A DNA stretch of 64,000 nucleotides from assembly GCF_029626155.1 (NCBI RefSeq), contig NZ_JARUBL010000001.1, positions 1,178,001 through 1,242,000 of the forward strand, read 5' to 3'. Within the stretch, counting starts at the first letter, position 1; the number at the start of each line of letters is the position of its first letter. Below the pieces are notes generated by a model. The model saw only the letters and a list, made by a program, of their open reading frames with translations. It was not told where the DNA came from and did no database searches. The DNA is from Solwaraspora sp. WMMD1047. Lineage in GTDB: Bacteria > Actinomycetota > Actinomycetes > Mycobacteriales > Micromonosporaceae. Made by a program: the position numbers and the translations under genes. Positions 26,326-35,314 of the stretch are shown here, piece after piece.

Positions 26326-26404
26326 CGCATGTGGCCGGTACCCACCGGCCGAACCCCCGCAGCCGTCCACCGGGACGCCGAGCCGTCCACAGGGAGCAGC
26401 AGCA

Positions 26405-27493
26405 ATGAGTAGTGACCGTCTCGCCGCGCTGCTCGACGAGTACGCCGACCTGGAGAAGCGGCTCGCCGACCCGGGGATCCACGCCGACCAGGCCACCGCC
26501 CGGCGGGTCGGCCGCCGGTTCGCCGAGCTGACCCCGGTGCACAAGGCGGCCGGCGAGCTGGAGCAGGCCCGGGCCGACCTGGTGGCGGCCCGCGAACTGG
26601 CCGCCGAGGACCCGTCGTTCCAGCCGGAGGTGGAGTCCCTCGCCGCCGCCCTGCCGGCGTTGGAGGAGCGGCTGGCCGAGCTGTTGATCCCCCACGACCC
26701 GCACGACGCCAAGGACGTGATCCTGGAGATCAAGGCCGGCGAGGGCGGCGAGGAGTCCGCGCTGTTCGCCGGGGACCTGCTGCGGATGTACATGCGGTAC
26801 GCCGAGCGGCACGGCTGGGCCACCGAGGTGCTGGACGCGCAGGATTCCGATCTGGGCGGGGTCAAGGACGTCTCGCTGGCGGTGAAGGCACGCGGCGTGC
26901 CCGAGGGCGGCAACGGGGTCTGGTCCCGACTCAAGTGGGAGGGCGGCGTGCACCGGGTGCAGCGGGTGCCGGTCACCGAGTCGCAGGGCCGCATCCACAC
27001 CAGCGCGGCCGGGGTGCTGGTGTTGCCGGAGGCCGAGGAGGTCGACGTCACGATCGACCCGAACGAGCTGCGCATCGACGTGTATCGCTCGTCCGGGCCG
27101 GGTGGCCAGTCGGTGAACACCACCGACTCGGCGGTGCGGATCACCCATCTGCCGACCGGCATCGTGGTCTCCTGCCAGAACGAGAAGAGTCAGCTGCAGA
27201 ACCGGGAACAGGCGATGCGGATCATGCGGGCCCGGCTGCTCGCCGCCGCCCAGGAACAGGCCGACGCCGCCGCCTCCGACGCCCGCCGGTCCCAGGTGCG
27301 CACAGTGGACCGCTCCGAGCGGATCCGCACCTACAACTTCCCGCAGAACCGGATCACCGACCATCGGATCGGCTTCACGGCGTACAACCTGGACCTGGTG
27401 CTCGGCGGGGAGCTGGACGGCGTACTCGACGCGTTGACCGAGGCGGACCGGACCGCGCGGCTGGCCGGTGACCCGGAGCTGTCCCGGCGCTGA
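26405..27493 (+). CDS. prfA: peptide chain release factor 1
   Basis: The 362-residue factor releases finished peptides at UAA and UAG. It has the PCRF helical domain, [18 protein letters not shown], the catalytic [16 protein letters not shown], and a C-terminal [14 protein letters not shown]. The Gln of GGQ is the site methylated by PrmC, whose gene is 1.7 kb downstream. A GGGAG box lies 8 bases before ATG 26405. The stop is 6 bases from the stop of the convergent GGDEF gene, which separates it from prmC; in many actinobacteria prfA and prmC are adjacent. Confidence 0.97.
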   Translation: MSSDRLAALLDEYADLEKRLADPGIHADQATARRVGRRFAELTPVHKAAGELEQARADLVAARELAAEDPSFQPEVESLAAALPALEERLAELLIPHDPHDAKDVILEIKAGEGGEESALFAGDLLRMYMRYAERHGWATEVLDAQDSDLGGVKDVSLAVKARGVPEGGNGVWSRLKWEGGVHRVQRVPVTESQGRIHTSAAGVLVLPEAEEVDVTIDPNELRIDVYRSSGPGGQSVNTTDSAVRITHLPTGIVVSCQNEKSQLQNREQAMRIMRARLLAAAQEQADAAASDARRSQVRTVDRSERIRTYNFPQNRITDHRIGFTAYNLDLVLGGELDGVLDALTEADRTARLAGDPELSRR

Positions 27494-27499
27494 CCGGGA

Positions 27500-29068
27500 T
27501 CAGCCCACGTCGGCCCGGTTGCGGCTCTTGAGCCGCAGCATCTCCCGGTCGGCCTGCTCGAAGGCGACGCCGAACGCGTCGCGCTGCCCGGCGCCGGCCG
27601 CCGGCAGTTCGGCGAAGCCGACGCTGATCCCGACCGGGGTGCCGGGCACCAGCGACTCCCAGTCCTCGGCCCGGACGGCGGCCCGGATGCGGCGGGACAC
27701 CTCGGCGGCCTCGACCATCCCGGCGCCCGGCAGCACCACCACGAACTCGTCGCCGCCGTACCGGGAGACGAAGTCGCCGCGCCGCATCACCCGGTTGATC
27801 ACCCCGGCGATCCGCTGCAGCACCAGGTCGCCGGAGTGGTGGCCGTGCGCGCCGTTGACGGCCCGGAAGCCGTCCAGGTCGCAGACCCCGAGTGCGGCCC
27901 GCTCGCCGCGGGTGACGAGCGCCGCCACGTAGCGCTCCAGCCGGCGCCGGTTCGGCAGCCCGGTCAACGGATCGGTGAGCGCCTCACCCTCGTACCGGGC
28001 CGCCTCCCGGCGCATCTCCTCGTGGTCGATGCGGGCCGCGATGCCGTCGACGTAGACGTCCCGGAGCCGGTCGTTGCGCTGGGCGGCCAGCCGGAAGGCG
28101 TACCGGTCGGCGCGGTGCGCGGCGGCGTGGTCGCCGGAGCGGGCGAAGGCCAGGCTGCGCAGCCGGGCGTGTTCGGCCGAGCCGAGGGTCTCGGCGGAGA
28201 CGGTCGCCCCGTCGAGCCGGACCATCGCCTCCACCGAGCGGCCGTCGCGGATCGCCAGGCAGACCGCGCCGAGCTGGCGCATGTCCCGGGCCCGCGCGCT
28301 GTCGCCGCCGTTGGCCAGCAGCGCCGCGGCGTCCGTTCCGGCCGGAACCCCGCCGCCCTGGTCGGCGGGGCCGCCCAGCGCCGCCCGGCGGGCCGCCGCG
28401 TAGCCGTACGCGGCCAGGCTGCTCGGGCGCAGCCGGCCGGCGGTCCCAGCCCGGACGAACCGGTCCAGGTCGCCGGCGATGTCCCGCAGCACCCGCAGAC
28501 AGCCGTCGCTGTCGCCCTGGTGGTCGAGGGTGACGGCGTTGCGCAGCCGGATGCCCGGCGCGGCGAAGGTCTCCTCCGGGATTCCGGCGGCCATCCCGAG
28601 CCGCCGGGCCCGCTCGATGGCGCTCAGCGCGTACCCGTGGAAGCTGAGGTAGGAGTAGGCCATCGCCAGGTCGTGCCAGCCCCAGGCGGTCTCCCGGTCC
28701 GGGTCCTCCACCGCCGCCAGCGCCCGGTCACTGCGGACCAGGTGCATGACGCACCGGTCGAGCGCCCCCTGCACGTGCGCGGCGAGCGCGGCCAGCGCGT
28801 GCAGATGGCCGTGCAGGTACGGGTCGGGCAGGTCGCGGGCGGCGTCGAAGGCGGCCTCCAGCGCGGAGGTGTACTCCGCGGTGCGGCCCAGGTTGAGCAG
28901 CGCGGAGAGCCGCTGCACCAGGGCGTCCGCCCGGGTGTACGGGTCGGTGCTGGTGGCGATCACCCGCTCGAACGCGGCGCAGGCCTCGGCGGACCGGCTG
29001 TTCTCCATCAGCGCCCGGGCGCCGGAAAGCAACTCGGCCTGGTCGGTCACCCGGTCGAGCCAGCTCAC
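27500..29068 (-). CDS. GGDEF-domain diguanylate cyclase with helical-repeat N-terminus
   Basis: The 522-residue protein has an N-terminal TPR-like helical region (about 1-340), rich in Ala/Leu/Arg and with no transmembrane segment. A C-terminal GGDEF domain follows (LTGLPNRRRLERYV to the end). The active site SRYGGDEFVVVLPG is intact. RRGD lies five residues before GGDEF, matching the RxxD inhibitory site, so it should make cyclic di-GMP from GTP with product inhibition. There is no EAL domain. The start at GTG 29068 has GGAGG 7 bases upstream; the frame opens at 29101. It sits opposite to and between prfA and prmC, and its promoter faces prmC. Confidence 0.88.
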   Translation of the reverse strand: MSWLDRVTDQAELLSGARALMENSRSAEACAAFERVIATSTDPYTRADALVQRLSALLNLGRTAEYTSALEAAFDAARDLPDPYLHGHLHALAALAAHVQGALDRCVMHLVRSDRALAAVEDPDRETAWGWHDLAMAYSYLSFHGYALSAIERARRLGMAAGIPEETFAAPGIRLRNAVTLDHQGDSDGCLRVLRDIAGDLDRFVRAGTAGRLRPSSLAAYGYAAARRAALGGPADQGGGVPAGTDAAALLANGGDSARARDMRQLGAVCLAIRDGRSVEAMVRLDGATVSAETLGSAEHARLRSLAFARSGDHAAAHRADRYAFRLAAQRNDRLRDVYVDGIAARIDHEEMRREAARYEGEALTDPLTGLPNRRRLERYVAALVTRGERAALGVCDLDGFRAVNGAHGHHSGDLVLQRIAGVINRVMRRGDFVSRYGGDEFVVVLPGAGMVEAAEVSRRIRAAVRAEDWESLVPGTPVGISVGFAELPAAGAGQRDAFGVAFEQADREMLRLKSRNRADVG

Positions 29069-29145
29069 GCGGAGACCTCCAACGGGTTCGAGGGGGGACA
29101 CTGACCCGTGGCACGACTAAGCCGGCCGACGGTCATGATTATGAC

Positions 29146-30216
29146 GTGACAGGTTTCCATGGGCACCCCCCCGATCAGACGGAAGGGGTCCCCCCGGCGC
29201 GGGCGGTGGCGGGCGCGGCGGCCGCGTTGTCCCGGGCCGGGATCGGCCCGGCCCGGGCCGAGGCCGAGCAGCTGACCGCGTACGCGTTGGGGGTGTCGCG
29301 GGGACGGCTGGCCCTGGCCCGGGAGCTGGACCCGGCGCAGCAGGCCCGGCTCGGGGAACTGGTCGCCCGGCGGGCCAGGCGCGAGCCGTTGCAGCACCTG
29401 CTCGGCTCGACCGGGTTCCGCTATCTGGAGCTGGCGGTCGGGCCGGGCGTCTTCGTGCCCCGGCCGGAGACCGAGCTGCTGGCCGGCTGGGGCGTGCGGG
29501 CGGCCCGGCTGGCGGCCGACCGGGCCGAGGGCCCGGCGCTGGTGGTCGACCTGTGCAGCGGGACCGGGGCGATCGCGCTGGCGGTCGCCGACGAGGTGCC
29601 GGCGGCCCGGGTGATCGCCGTGGAACGCGCCGCATCGGCGCTGAAGTGGCTGCGCCGCAACGCGGACGAGTGGCTGCGCCGCAACGCGGACGAGTGGCTG
29701 CGCCGCAACGCGGACGAGTGGCTGCGCCGCAACGCGGCCGAGCGGGCCGGGGGCGGGGTCCGCCCGATCGAGGTGGTGGCCGGCGACGTCACCGACCCGG
29801 CGTTGCTGGCGGAGCTGGCCGGCCGGGTGGACGTGCTGCTCTGCAACCCGCCGTACGTGCCGGCCGGCACCCCGGTGCCGCCCGAGGTGGCCGAGCACGA
29901 CCCGGCGGAGGCGGTGTTCGGGGGCCCGGACGGGTTGGCGGTGATCCGGCCGGTGATCGACCGGGCGGCGGACCTGCTGCGCCCCGGCGGGCTGGTCGGC
30001 ATCGAGCACGACGAGTCGCACGCCGGCCGGCTGCCGGCGCTGTTCCGGGCCCGCGGCCGGTTCGACGCCGTCGCCGAGCACCCGGATCTGGCCGGCCGGG
30101 CACGTTTCACCATCGCCCGGCGAGCCGGCGGTGCCCCGGGCGGCACGGCCGGTGGCGCCGGGGGTGGCACCGCCGCTTCCGACGCCGCCCTGGCGTGGCA
30201 GACTGGCTCATCGTGA
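29146..30216 (+). CDS. prmC: peptide chain release factor N5-glutamine methyltransferase, with internal tandem expansion
   Basis: This SAM enzyme methylates the GGQ glutamine of release factors. It has an N-terminal helical domain (AEAEQLTAYALG region), SAM motif I (DLCSGTGAIALA, about 135-146), and catalytic NPPY at 234-237 followed by VPAG. Between these, residues 168-199 are four copies of WLRRNADE (last NAAE), encoded by a 24-bp tandem repeat. Normal enzymes have one such helix turn, so this copy carries about 24 extra residues (357 in all). The GTG at 29146 has no ribosome site and only a weak CATGAT box 6 bases away, so the start is less certain. The stop overlaps the tsaC start by one base. 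Confidence 0.92.
   Translation: MTGFHGHPPDQTEGVPPARAVAGAAAALSRAGIGPARAEAEQLTAYALGVSRGRLALARELDPAQQARLGELVARRARREPLQHLLGSTGFRYLELAVGPGVFVPRPETELLAGWGVRAARLAADRAEGPALVVDLCSGTGAIALAVADEVPAARVIAVERAASALKWLRRNADEWLRRNADEWLRRNADEWLRRNAAERAGGGVRPIEVVAGDVTDPALLAELAGRVDVLLCNPPYVPAGTPVPPEVAEHDPAEAVFGGPDGLAVIRPVIDRAADLLRPGGLVGIEHDESHAGRLPALFRARGRFDAVAEHPDLAGRARFTIARRAGGAPGGTAGGAGGGTAASDAALAWQTGSS
29647..29742 (+). repeat. 24-bp tandem repeat within prmC, four copies
   Basis: Units at 29647-29670, 29671-29694, 29695-29718 and 29719-29742 encode WLRRNADE, WLRRNADE, WLRRNADE and WLRRNAAE. The first three are identical at DNA level, which suggests recent duplication. Confidence 0.95.
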
Positions 30217-30860
30217 TGCTCTACGACTGCCGGTCCGTCGCCGATCGCGACCGAGGCATCGCGGCCGCGATCGAGGCGGTGCGCAACGGCGAACTGGTCG
30301 TGCTGCCGACCGACACCGTGTACGGGGTGGGCGCGGACGCCTTCACCCACCATGCGGTGAAGGCCCTGCTGAACGCCAAGGGGCGCGGCCCGGACATGCC
30401 GCCGCCGGTGCTGGTCGGCTCCCGGCACACCCTCGACGGGCTGGTCTTCATGCTGCCGCAGGTGGCCCGGGACCTGGTCGAGGCGTTCTGGCCGGGGGCG
30501 CTGACCGTGGTGGTCGAGCACTCGCCGAGCCTGCGCTGGGATCTCGGTGACACCCAGGGCACGGTGGCGGTGCGGATGCCGCTGCACCCGGTGGCCCTGG
30601 AGGTGTTGCGGGAGACCGGCCCGATGGCGGTCTCGTCGGCGAACAAGCACGGCCAGCCGGCGGCGGTCACCGCGGCCGAGGCCCGCGACCAGCTCGGCTA
30701 CGCGGTCCGCGCCTATCTGGAGGCCGGCCCCTGCCCGGACCCGGTGCCGAGCACCATCGTGGATGTCACCGGCGAGGTGCCCCGGGTGCTGCGCGAGGGC
30801 GCGATCCCGCTGGAGAAGCTGCGCGACGTGGTCCCGGACATCCAGGGCCGGGTGGCCTGA
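30216..30860 (+). CDS. tsaC: L-threonylcarbamoyladenylate synthase (Sua5/YrdC/TsaC)
   Basis: The 214-residue enzyme forms threonylcarbamoyl-AMP from threonine, bicarbonate and ATP, the first step of the t6A37 modification in ANN-reading tRNAs. Features are the YrdC signature VLPTDTVYGVGADAF, KGRGPDMPPPVLV, FWPGALTVVV, the basic VAVRMPLHP and SSANKHGQPA. It is the short TsaC form without the extra Sua5 domain. ATG 30216 overlaps the prmC TGA by one base, implying coupling; GTG 30213 is an alternative. Confidence 0.94.
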   Translation: MLYDCRSVADRDRGIAAAIEAVRNGELVVLPTDTVYGVGADAFTHHAVKALLNAKGRGPDMPPPVLVGSRHTLDGLVFMLPQVARDLVEAFWPGALTVVVEHSPSLRWDLGDTQGTVAVRMPLHPVALEVLRETGPMAVSSANKHGQPAAVTAAEARDQLGYAVRAYLEAGPCPDPVPSTIVDVTGEVPRVLREGAIPLEKLRDVVPDIQGRVA

Positions 30861-30861
30861 G

Positions 30862-31479
30862 TTGCCGCCGTTCACCGTCCTGCACGTCTGCCTCGGAAAC
30901 ATCTGCCGGTCGCCGATGGCCGAGCGGCTGCTGGCCCTGGCGATCAGGGAGCGGCTGGCCAAGCAGGCCGGTGGGGCGGCCGGAACCGCCGCCGACGAGT
31001 TGCTGCACAGCCACAGCGCCGGCACCGGCGGCTGGCACGCCGGTGAGGAGATGAACCCGCCGGCGGCCCGTCAGGTGCGCAGCCGGGGTGGTGAGGTGGC
31101 CGGGTTCGGCGCCCGCAAGCTGCGCTCCGAACACATCGACGCCGCCGATCTGATCCTGACCGCAACGGCCGACCAGCAGGAGTACGTGGTGGCGCTGCGG
31201 CCCGACGCGGCCGGCCGGACCTTCGTGCTCGGCGAGTTCGGCCGGCTGTTGAGCGGGTTGGATTCCGCCGCGTTGCCGCCGGCCTCGCTCGACCCGGACG
31301 CGTTCCACGCCCGGGGGGTGGCGATCGTGGCGGCCATGGACGCCGCCCGGGCCGGCGCGGCGGCGCTGCCCGGTGACGACCTCGACGATCCGTGGGGCCG
31401 GGGCGACCAGTGCTTCACCCGGGTCGCCGACGAGATCGAGGAGACCGTGCAGCCGCTGGCCGCCGCGCTGCTGCCCTGA
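30862..31479 (+). CDS. low-molecular-weight protein-tyrosine phosphatase family protein
   Basis: The 205-residue protein starts directly with VLHVCLGNICRSPMAE, the CX5R(S) phosphate loop of LMW phosphatases. A DDPWGRGD segment near the end supplies the general acid Asp-Pro. An insertion after the P-loop (KQAGGAAGTAADE) makes it longer than the usual 150-165 residues. It may dephosphorylate protein tyrosines or act in polysaccharide control. The start is a TTG at 30862, one base after the tsaC stop, with no ATG in a suitable place. It is therefore probably coupled to prmC-tsaC. Confidence 0.85.
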   Translation: MPPFTVLHVCLGNICRSPMAERLLALAIRERLAKQAGGAAGTAADELLHSHSAGTGGWHAGEEMNPPAARQVRSRGGEVAGFGARKLRSEHIDAADLILTATADQQEYVVALRPDAAGRTFVLGEFGRLLSGLDSAALPPASLDPDAFHARGVAIVAAMDAARAGAAALPGDDLDDPWGRGDQCFTRVADEIEETVQPLAAALLP

Positions 31480-31612
31480 TCGGGCGCGGTCCGCCTGCGG
31501 TCGGGCCTGACGGCCGATGTCCCCGAAACTGGCGCGCATCGGGCATTTCGCCGGCATTCTGGAGGGGTCCGACCATCCCGCCACCGCAGGCCCCTGCCAA
31601 GAGGTGATGACC

Positions 31613-33796
31613 ATGCCCCGGTCCCGTCGCGGCGATCCATCCCGGCTTGGCGCGCAATCCCGGCGAGGTGCGGAGGTCCGGCGGCGCGGTGACCTGCCCG
31701 GCAAGGGCCGGCTCTGGACGCTGGCACTGACCGGCCTGATCGCCGGCGTCTTCATGGCGGCGGCGGCGCTGCCCAGCTCGCTGCTGGTCGGCTTCGGCAT
31801 CAAGGCGGCGGCCGGCGAGTTCGAGGACCTGCCCGCCGCGCTGCGGACCCCGCCGATCGCCCAGCGCTCCGACCTCTACGCCAACGACGGGATCACCCTG
31901 ATCACCTCGTTCTACGACGAGAACCGGGTGGCGGTGCCGATGGACGCGGTGGCGCCGGTGATGCGCGACGCGATGGTGGCGGCCGAGGACATCCGGTTCT
32001 ACGAGCACCCGGGGGTGGACCTGCGCAGCGTCCTGCGGGCGTTCGTGGCCAACCAGCGGGCCGGCGGCGAGGTCCGGCAGGGGGCCTCCACGCTGACCAT
32101 GCAGTACGTCCGCAACGTGCTCAAGAGCGACCCGAACCTGACCGAGGCGGAACGCGCCGCGGCGACCGTCACCAGCCCGGGCCGCAAGCTCCGCGAGATG
32201 CGGTACGCGATCGCGGTCGAGCGGGGCATCGGCAAGACGGAGATCCTCAACCGCTACCTCAACATCGCCTACTTCGGCGCCGGGGCGTACGGCATCTCGG
32301 CGGCCAGCGAACGCTACTTCGACAAGGCGCCCGCGCACCTGAACCTGGCCGAGGCCGCGCTGCTGGCCGGCCTGGTGCAGTCCCCGGACACCGACAGCCC
32401 GATCGACGGCGACGCCGACGCGGCGGTGGCCCGGCGGAACTACGTGCTGGACCAGATGGTCCGGATGGGGGTGACCAGCGCCGCCGACGCGGCCCGCGCC
32501 ACCGCCGCGCCGCTGGCGCTGCGCCCCACCACCGAACCGAACGGCTGCACCAGCATGCCGGCCGGCCGCACCGACTGGGGCTTTTTCTGCGACTACCTGG
32601 TGCAGTGGTGGGAGCGGCAGCCGGCGTTCGGGGCCACCATCTCCGAACGGCAGGAGCGGCTGCGCCGGGGTGGCTACCACATCGTCAGCTCGCTCGACCC
32701 GACCGTGCAGGCCAGCGCGCTCGGCCAGGCCCTGGGGGTGTACGGCTACGACAACCCGCGGGCGATGCCGACCGCGGTGGTGCAGCCCGGCACCGGGCGG
32801 GTGCTGGCGTTGGCGGTGAACCGGCACTACCGGCTGGACGCCAACCCGGCCGGGCAGGAGAACTATCCGAACACGGTGAACCAGCTCGTCGCCGGCGGCG
32901 GCGCGATCGACGGCTACCAGGCCGGCTCCACCTTCAAGATGTTCACCATGCTGGCCGCGTTGGAGGCCGGTCTGCCGCTCGGCACCACCATCAACGCCCC
33001 CACCAAGCTGGTCACCCAGTGGCGGCACACCGGGCCGGGCAACTGCGGTGGCTTCTGGTGCCCGGTGAACGCCAACCCGAAGTGGATGAACGGTCCGCGC
33101 ACCATGTGGAACGGGTTCGGGCGCTCGGTGAACACCTACTTCGTCGAGCTGGAGCGGCGGATCGGCGCGGACAAGGTGGTCGCGATGGCGCAGCGGTTCG
33201 GCATCGTGCTGCGCTCCGAGGCCGACGCCGCGCTGGCCGAGGACGCCGCCGGCTGGGGCGCGTTCACCCTGGGCGTCGCCGCCACCACCCCGCTGGACCT
33301 GGCGAACGCGTACGCGACGGTGGCCGCCGAGGGCCGGTACTGCGCGCCGCTGCCGGTCGCGGAGCTGATGGATCCGGCGGGCCAGCCGGTGGCCGCCGCC
33401 CAGCCGAGCTGTTCGCAGGTGGTCCGGCCGGACGTGGCGCGGGCGGCGACCGACGCGGCCCGCTGCCCGGTCGGCGACCGGTCGGCGTTCAACAAGTGCG
33501 ACGGTGGCACGGCGACCAGCGTGGCCGGGCTGCTCGGCCGGCCGGTGGCCGGCAAGACCGGCAGCGCCGAGCAGTACGCCACCGAGACCTTCGTCGCGTA
33601 CACGCCGCAGCTCGCGGCGGCGGCGATCGCCGCCAACCCGGATGACCCGGGCGACAAGGTGGGGGCCGCGGTCCAGGCGAACGTGGTGGCGGCGGTGGTC
33701 CGGGTGATGGCCACCGCGCTGGCCGGCGCGCCGAAGCGGGAGTTCACCCCACCGGGTCAGGACCTGGTGGTCGGCCCGGGCCGGACGAACTTCTGA
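31613..33796 (+). CDS. class A penicillin-binding protein (transglycosylase-transpeptidase)
   Basis: The 727-residue bifunctional peptidoglycan synthase has a basic cytoplasmic start and one transmembrane segment at about 36-62. The GT51 transglycosylase domain has catalytic E125 in AAEDIRFYEHPGVD, QGASTLTMQYVRN and NIAYFGAGAYGI. The transpeptidase domain has STFK at 439-442, SVN at 505-507 and KTGSAEQ from 648. The start is set at 31613 because GAGG at 31601-31604 is 8 bases upstream; the frame opens at 31517. Its last 53 bases overlap the end of the convergent SDR gene. Confidence 0.93.
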   Translation: MPRSRRGDPSRLGAQSRRGAEVRRRGDLPGKGRLWTLALTGLIAGVFMAAAALPSSLLVGFGIKAAAGEFEDLPAALRTPPIAQRSDLYANDGITLITSFYDENRVAVPMDAVAPVMRDAMVAAEDIRFYEHPGVDLRSVLRAFVANQRAGGEVRQGASTLTMQYVRNVLKSDPNLTEAERAAATVTSPGRKLREMRYAIAVERGIGKTEILNRYLNIAYFGAGAYGISAASERYFDKAPAHLNLAEAALLAGLVQSPDTDSPIDGDADAAVARRNYVLDQMVRMGVTSAADAARATAAPLALRPTTEPNGCTSMPAGRTDWGFFCDYLVQWWERQPAFGATISERQERLRRGGYHIVSSLDPTVQASALGQALGVYGYDNPRAMPTAVVQPGTGRVLALAVNRHYRLDANPAGQENYPNTVNQLVAGGGAIDGYQAGSTFKMFTMLAALEAGLPLGTTINAPTKLVTQWRHTGPGNCGGFWCPVNANPKWMNGPRTMWNGFGRSVNTYFVELERRIGADKVVAMAQRFGIVLRSEADAALAEDAAGWGAFTLGVAATTPLDLANAYATVAAEGRYCAPLPVAELMDPAGQPVAAAQPSCSQVVRPDVARAATDAARCPVGDRSAFNKCDGGTATSVAGLLGRPVAGKTGSAEQYATETFVAYTPQLAAAAIAANPDDPGDKVGAAVQANVVAAVVRVMATALAGAPKREFTPPGQDLVVGPGRTNF

Positions 33797-35291
33797 CCCG
33801 CGCCGGACCGCCCCCGGCGGCCGGGCGTTCGGCGCCGCGGGCGATGTTGCGGGCCATCCCGCCGAAGATCAGCGCGTGGAACGGGCTGACCGCCCGCCAG
33901 TAGGCGTGCCCGGCCAGCCCCCGGGGCAGGAAGACGGCGCGCTGCACGTACTCGCTGCGGTCCGGGCCGGTCGACTCCGCCCGCATCTCCAGCCAGGCCA
34001 GCCCGGGCAGCCGCATCTCGGCCCGCAGCCGCAGCAGCTCGCCGGGGACGATCTCCTCGACCCGCCAGAAGTCCAGCGCCTCGCCCACCTGAAGCCGGTG
34101 CGGGTCGCGCCGCCCCCGGCGCAGCCCCACCCCGCCCACGGCCCGGTCCAGCCAGCCCCGCACCGACCAGGCGAGCGGGAACGAGTACCAGCCGTTCTCG
34201 CCGCCGACGCCCTCGATCACCCGCCACAGGGCGGTGGCGGGAGCGGCCACCGGGCTGGTCCGGGTGTCGGTGTAGGCCGAGCCGCCGGACCAGTGCGGGT
34301 CGCTGGGCAGCGGCTCGGCGGAGGCGCCGGGCCAGCTGGCGTTCGCCCAGCGGGTCTCCACCTCGCCGTCGCGGATCTTGGCCAGCGCCAGCCGCACCGC
34401 GTCGTCGAAGCCGGTCGCCCCGCCGGGCGGGTCGGGAACGTACTCGGCGATGTCGTGCTCGTGCGCCACCGCCTCGTGGATCAGGCTCTCGACCAGCGGC
34501 CGGGCGATCGAGTTCGGGACCGGGGTGACCAGGCCCACCCAGTGCGACGACAGGCTCGGGCTCAGTGCCCGGACCGGCACGATCACCCGGCGGCGCAGCC
34601 CGGCGACGGCGGCGTACCGCTGCATCATGTCGTGGAAGGTCAGCACCTCCGGCCCGCCGATGTCGAAGCCCCGGTTGACCTCCGCCGGCAGGTCGGGGAC
34701 GTGCAGCAGATAGTGCAGCACGTCCCGGATCGCGATCGGCTGGATCCGGTTGCGCACCCAGCGCGGGGTGACCATGGCCGGCAGCCGCTCGGTCAGATAG
34801 CGCAGCATCTCGAACGACGCCGAGCCGGACCCGATGATCACCGGCGCCCGCAGCACCACCGTCGGCACCCCGCTGGCCAGCAGGATCCGGGCCACCTCGG
34901 CCCGGGAGCGCAGGTGCGCCGAGGGGGCCGGGTCGTCCGCCGGCGGCTCCGGACCACCGAGATAGACGATCCGTTGTACGCCGGCCGCGCGGGCCGCCGT
35001 GGCGAAGTTCTCCGCCGCGATCCGGTCGGCGTCCTCGAAGCCCTGCTGGCCGAGGGCGTGCACCAGGTAGTAGGCGAGCTGGCTGTCGGCCAGCGCGGCG
35101 GGCAGCGTCTCCGGCTTGCTCAGGTCGCCCTCGACGACCTCCACCCGGTCCGCCCAGGGCACGTCGCGTAGTCGGCCGGTGGTGCGGGACAGGCAGCGCA
35201 CCTCGTACCCGGCGTCGAGCAGCCGGGGTACGAGCCGGCCACCGATGTAACCGGTGGCGCCGGTGACGAGGCATCTCATGATCTCCATCAT
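33744..35291 (-). CDS. SDR-type NAD(P)-binding protein with C-terminal DUF2867 domain
   Basis: The first 300 residues are an atypical SDR/NmrA-like Rossmann domain ([34 protein letters not shown]). The C-terminal 190 residues are DUF2867 ([20 protein letters not shown], then [20 protein letters not shown]). Such fusions are found in many actinobacteria; the substrate is unknown and lipid or quinone roles have been suggested only by analogy. The start at 35291 (ATGATG) follows AGGTGG; ATG 35279 is an alternative directly before the Rossmann strand. The C-terminal Gly/Pro/Arg tail (about 25 residues) overlaps the convergent PBP gene. It is divergent from the SHMT gene across 23 bases. Confidence 0.85.
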   Translation of the reverse strand: MMEIMRCLVTGATGYIGGRLVPRLLDAGYEVRCLSRTTGRLRDVPWADRVEVVEGDLSKPETLPAALADSQLAYYLVHALGQQGFEDADRIAAENFATAARAAGVQRIVYLGGPEPPADDPAPSAHLRSRAEVARILLASGVPTVVLRAPVIIGSGSASFEMLRYLTERLPAMVTPRWVRNRIQPIAIRDVLHYLLHVPDLPAEVNRGFDIGGPEVLTFHDMMQRYAAVAGLRRRVIVPVRALSPSLSSHWVGLVTPVPNSIARPLVESLIHEAVAHEHDIAEYVPDPPGGATGFDDAVRLALAKIRDGEVETRWANASWPGASAEPLPSDPHWSGGSAYTDTRTSPVAAPATALWRVIEGVGGENGWYSFPLAWSVRGWLDRAVGGVGLRRGRRDPHRLQVGEALDFWRVEEIVPGELLRLRAEMRLPGLAWLEMRAESTGPDRSEYVQRAVFLPRGLAGHAYWRAVSPFHALIFGGMARNIARGAERPAAGGGPARVRSSSGPGRPPGPDPVG

Positions 35292-35314
35292 GCGGCCACC
35301 TAGACTCACCTGTT

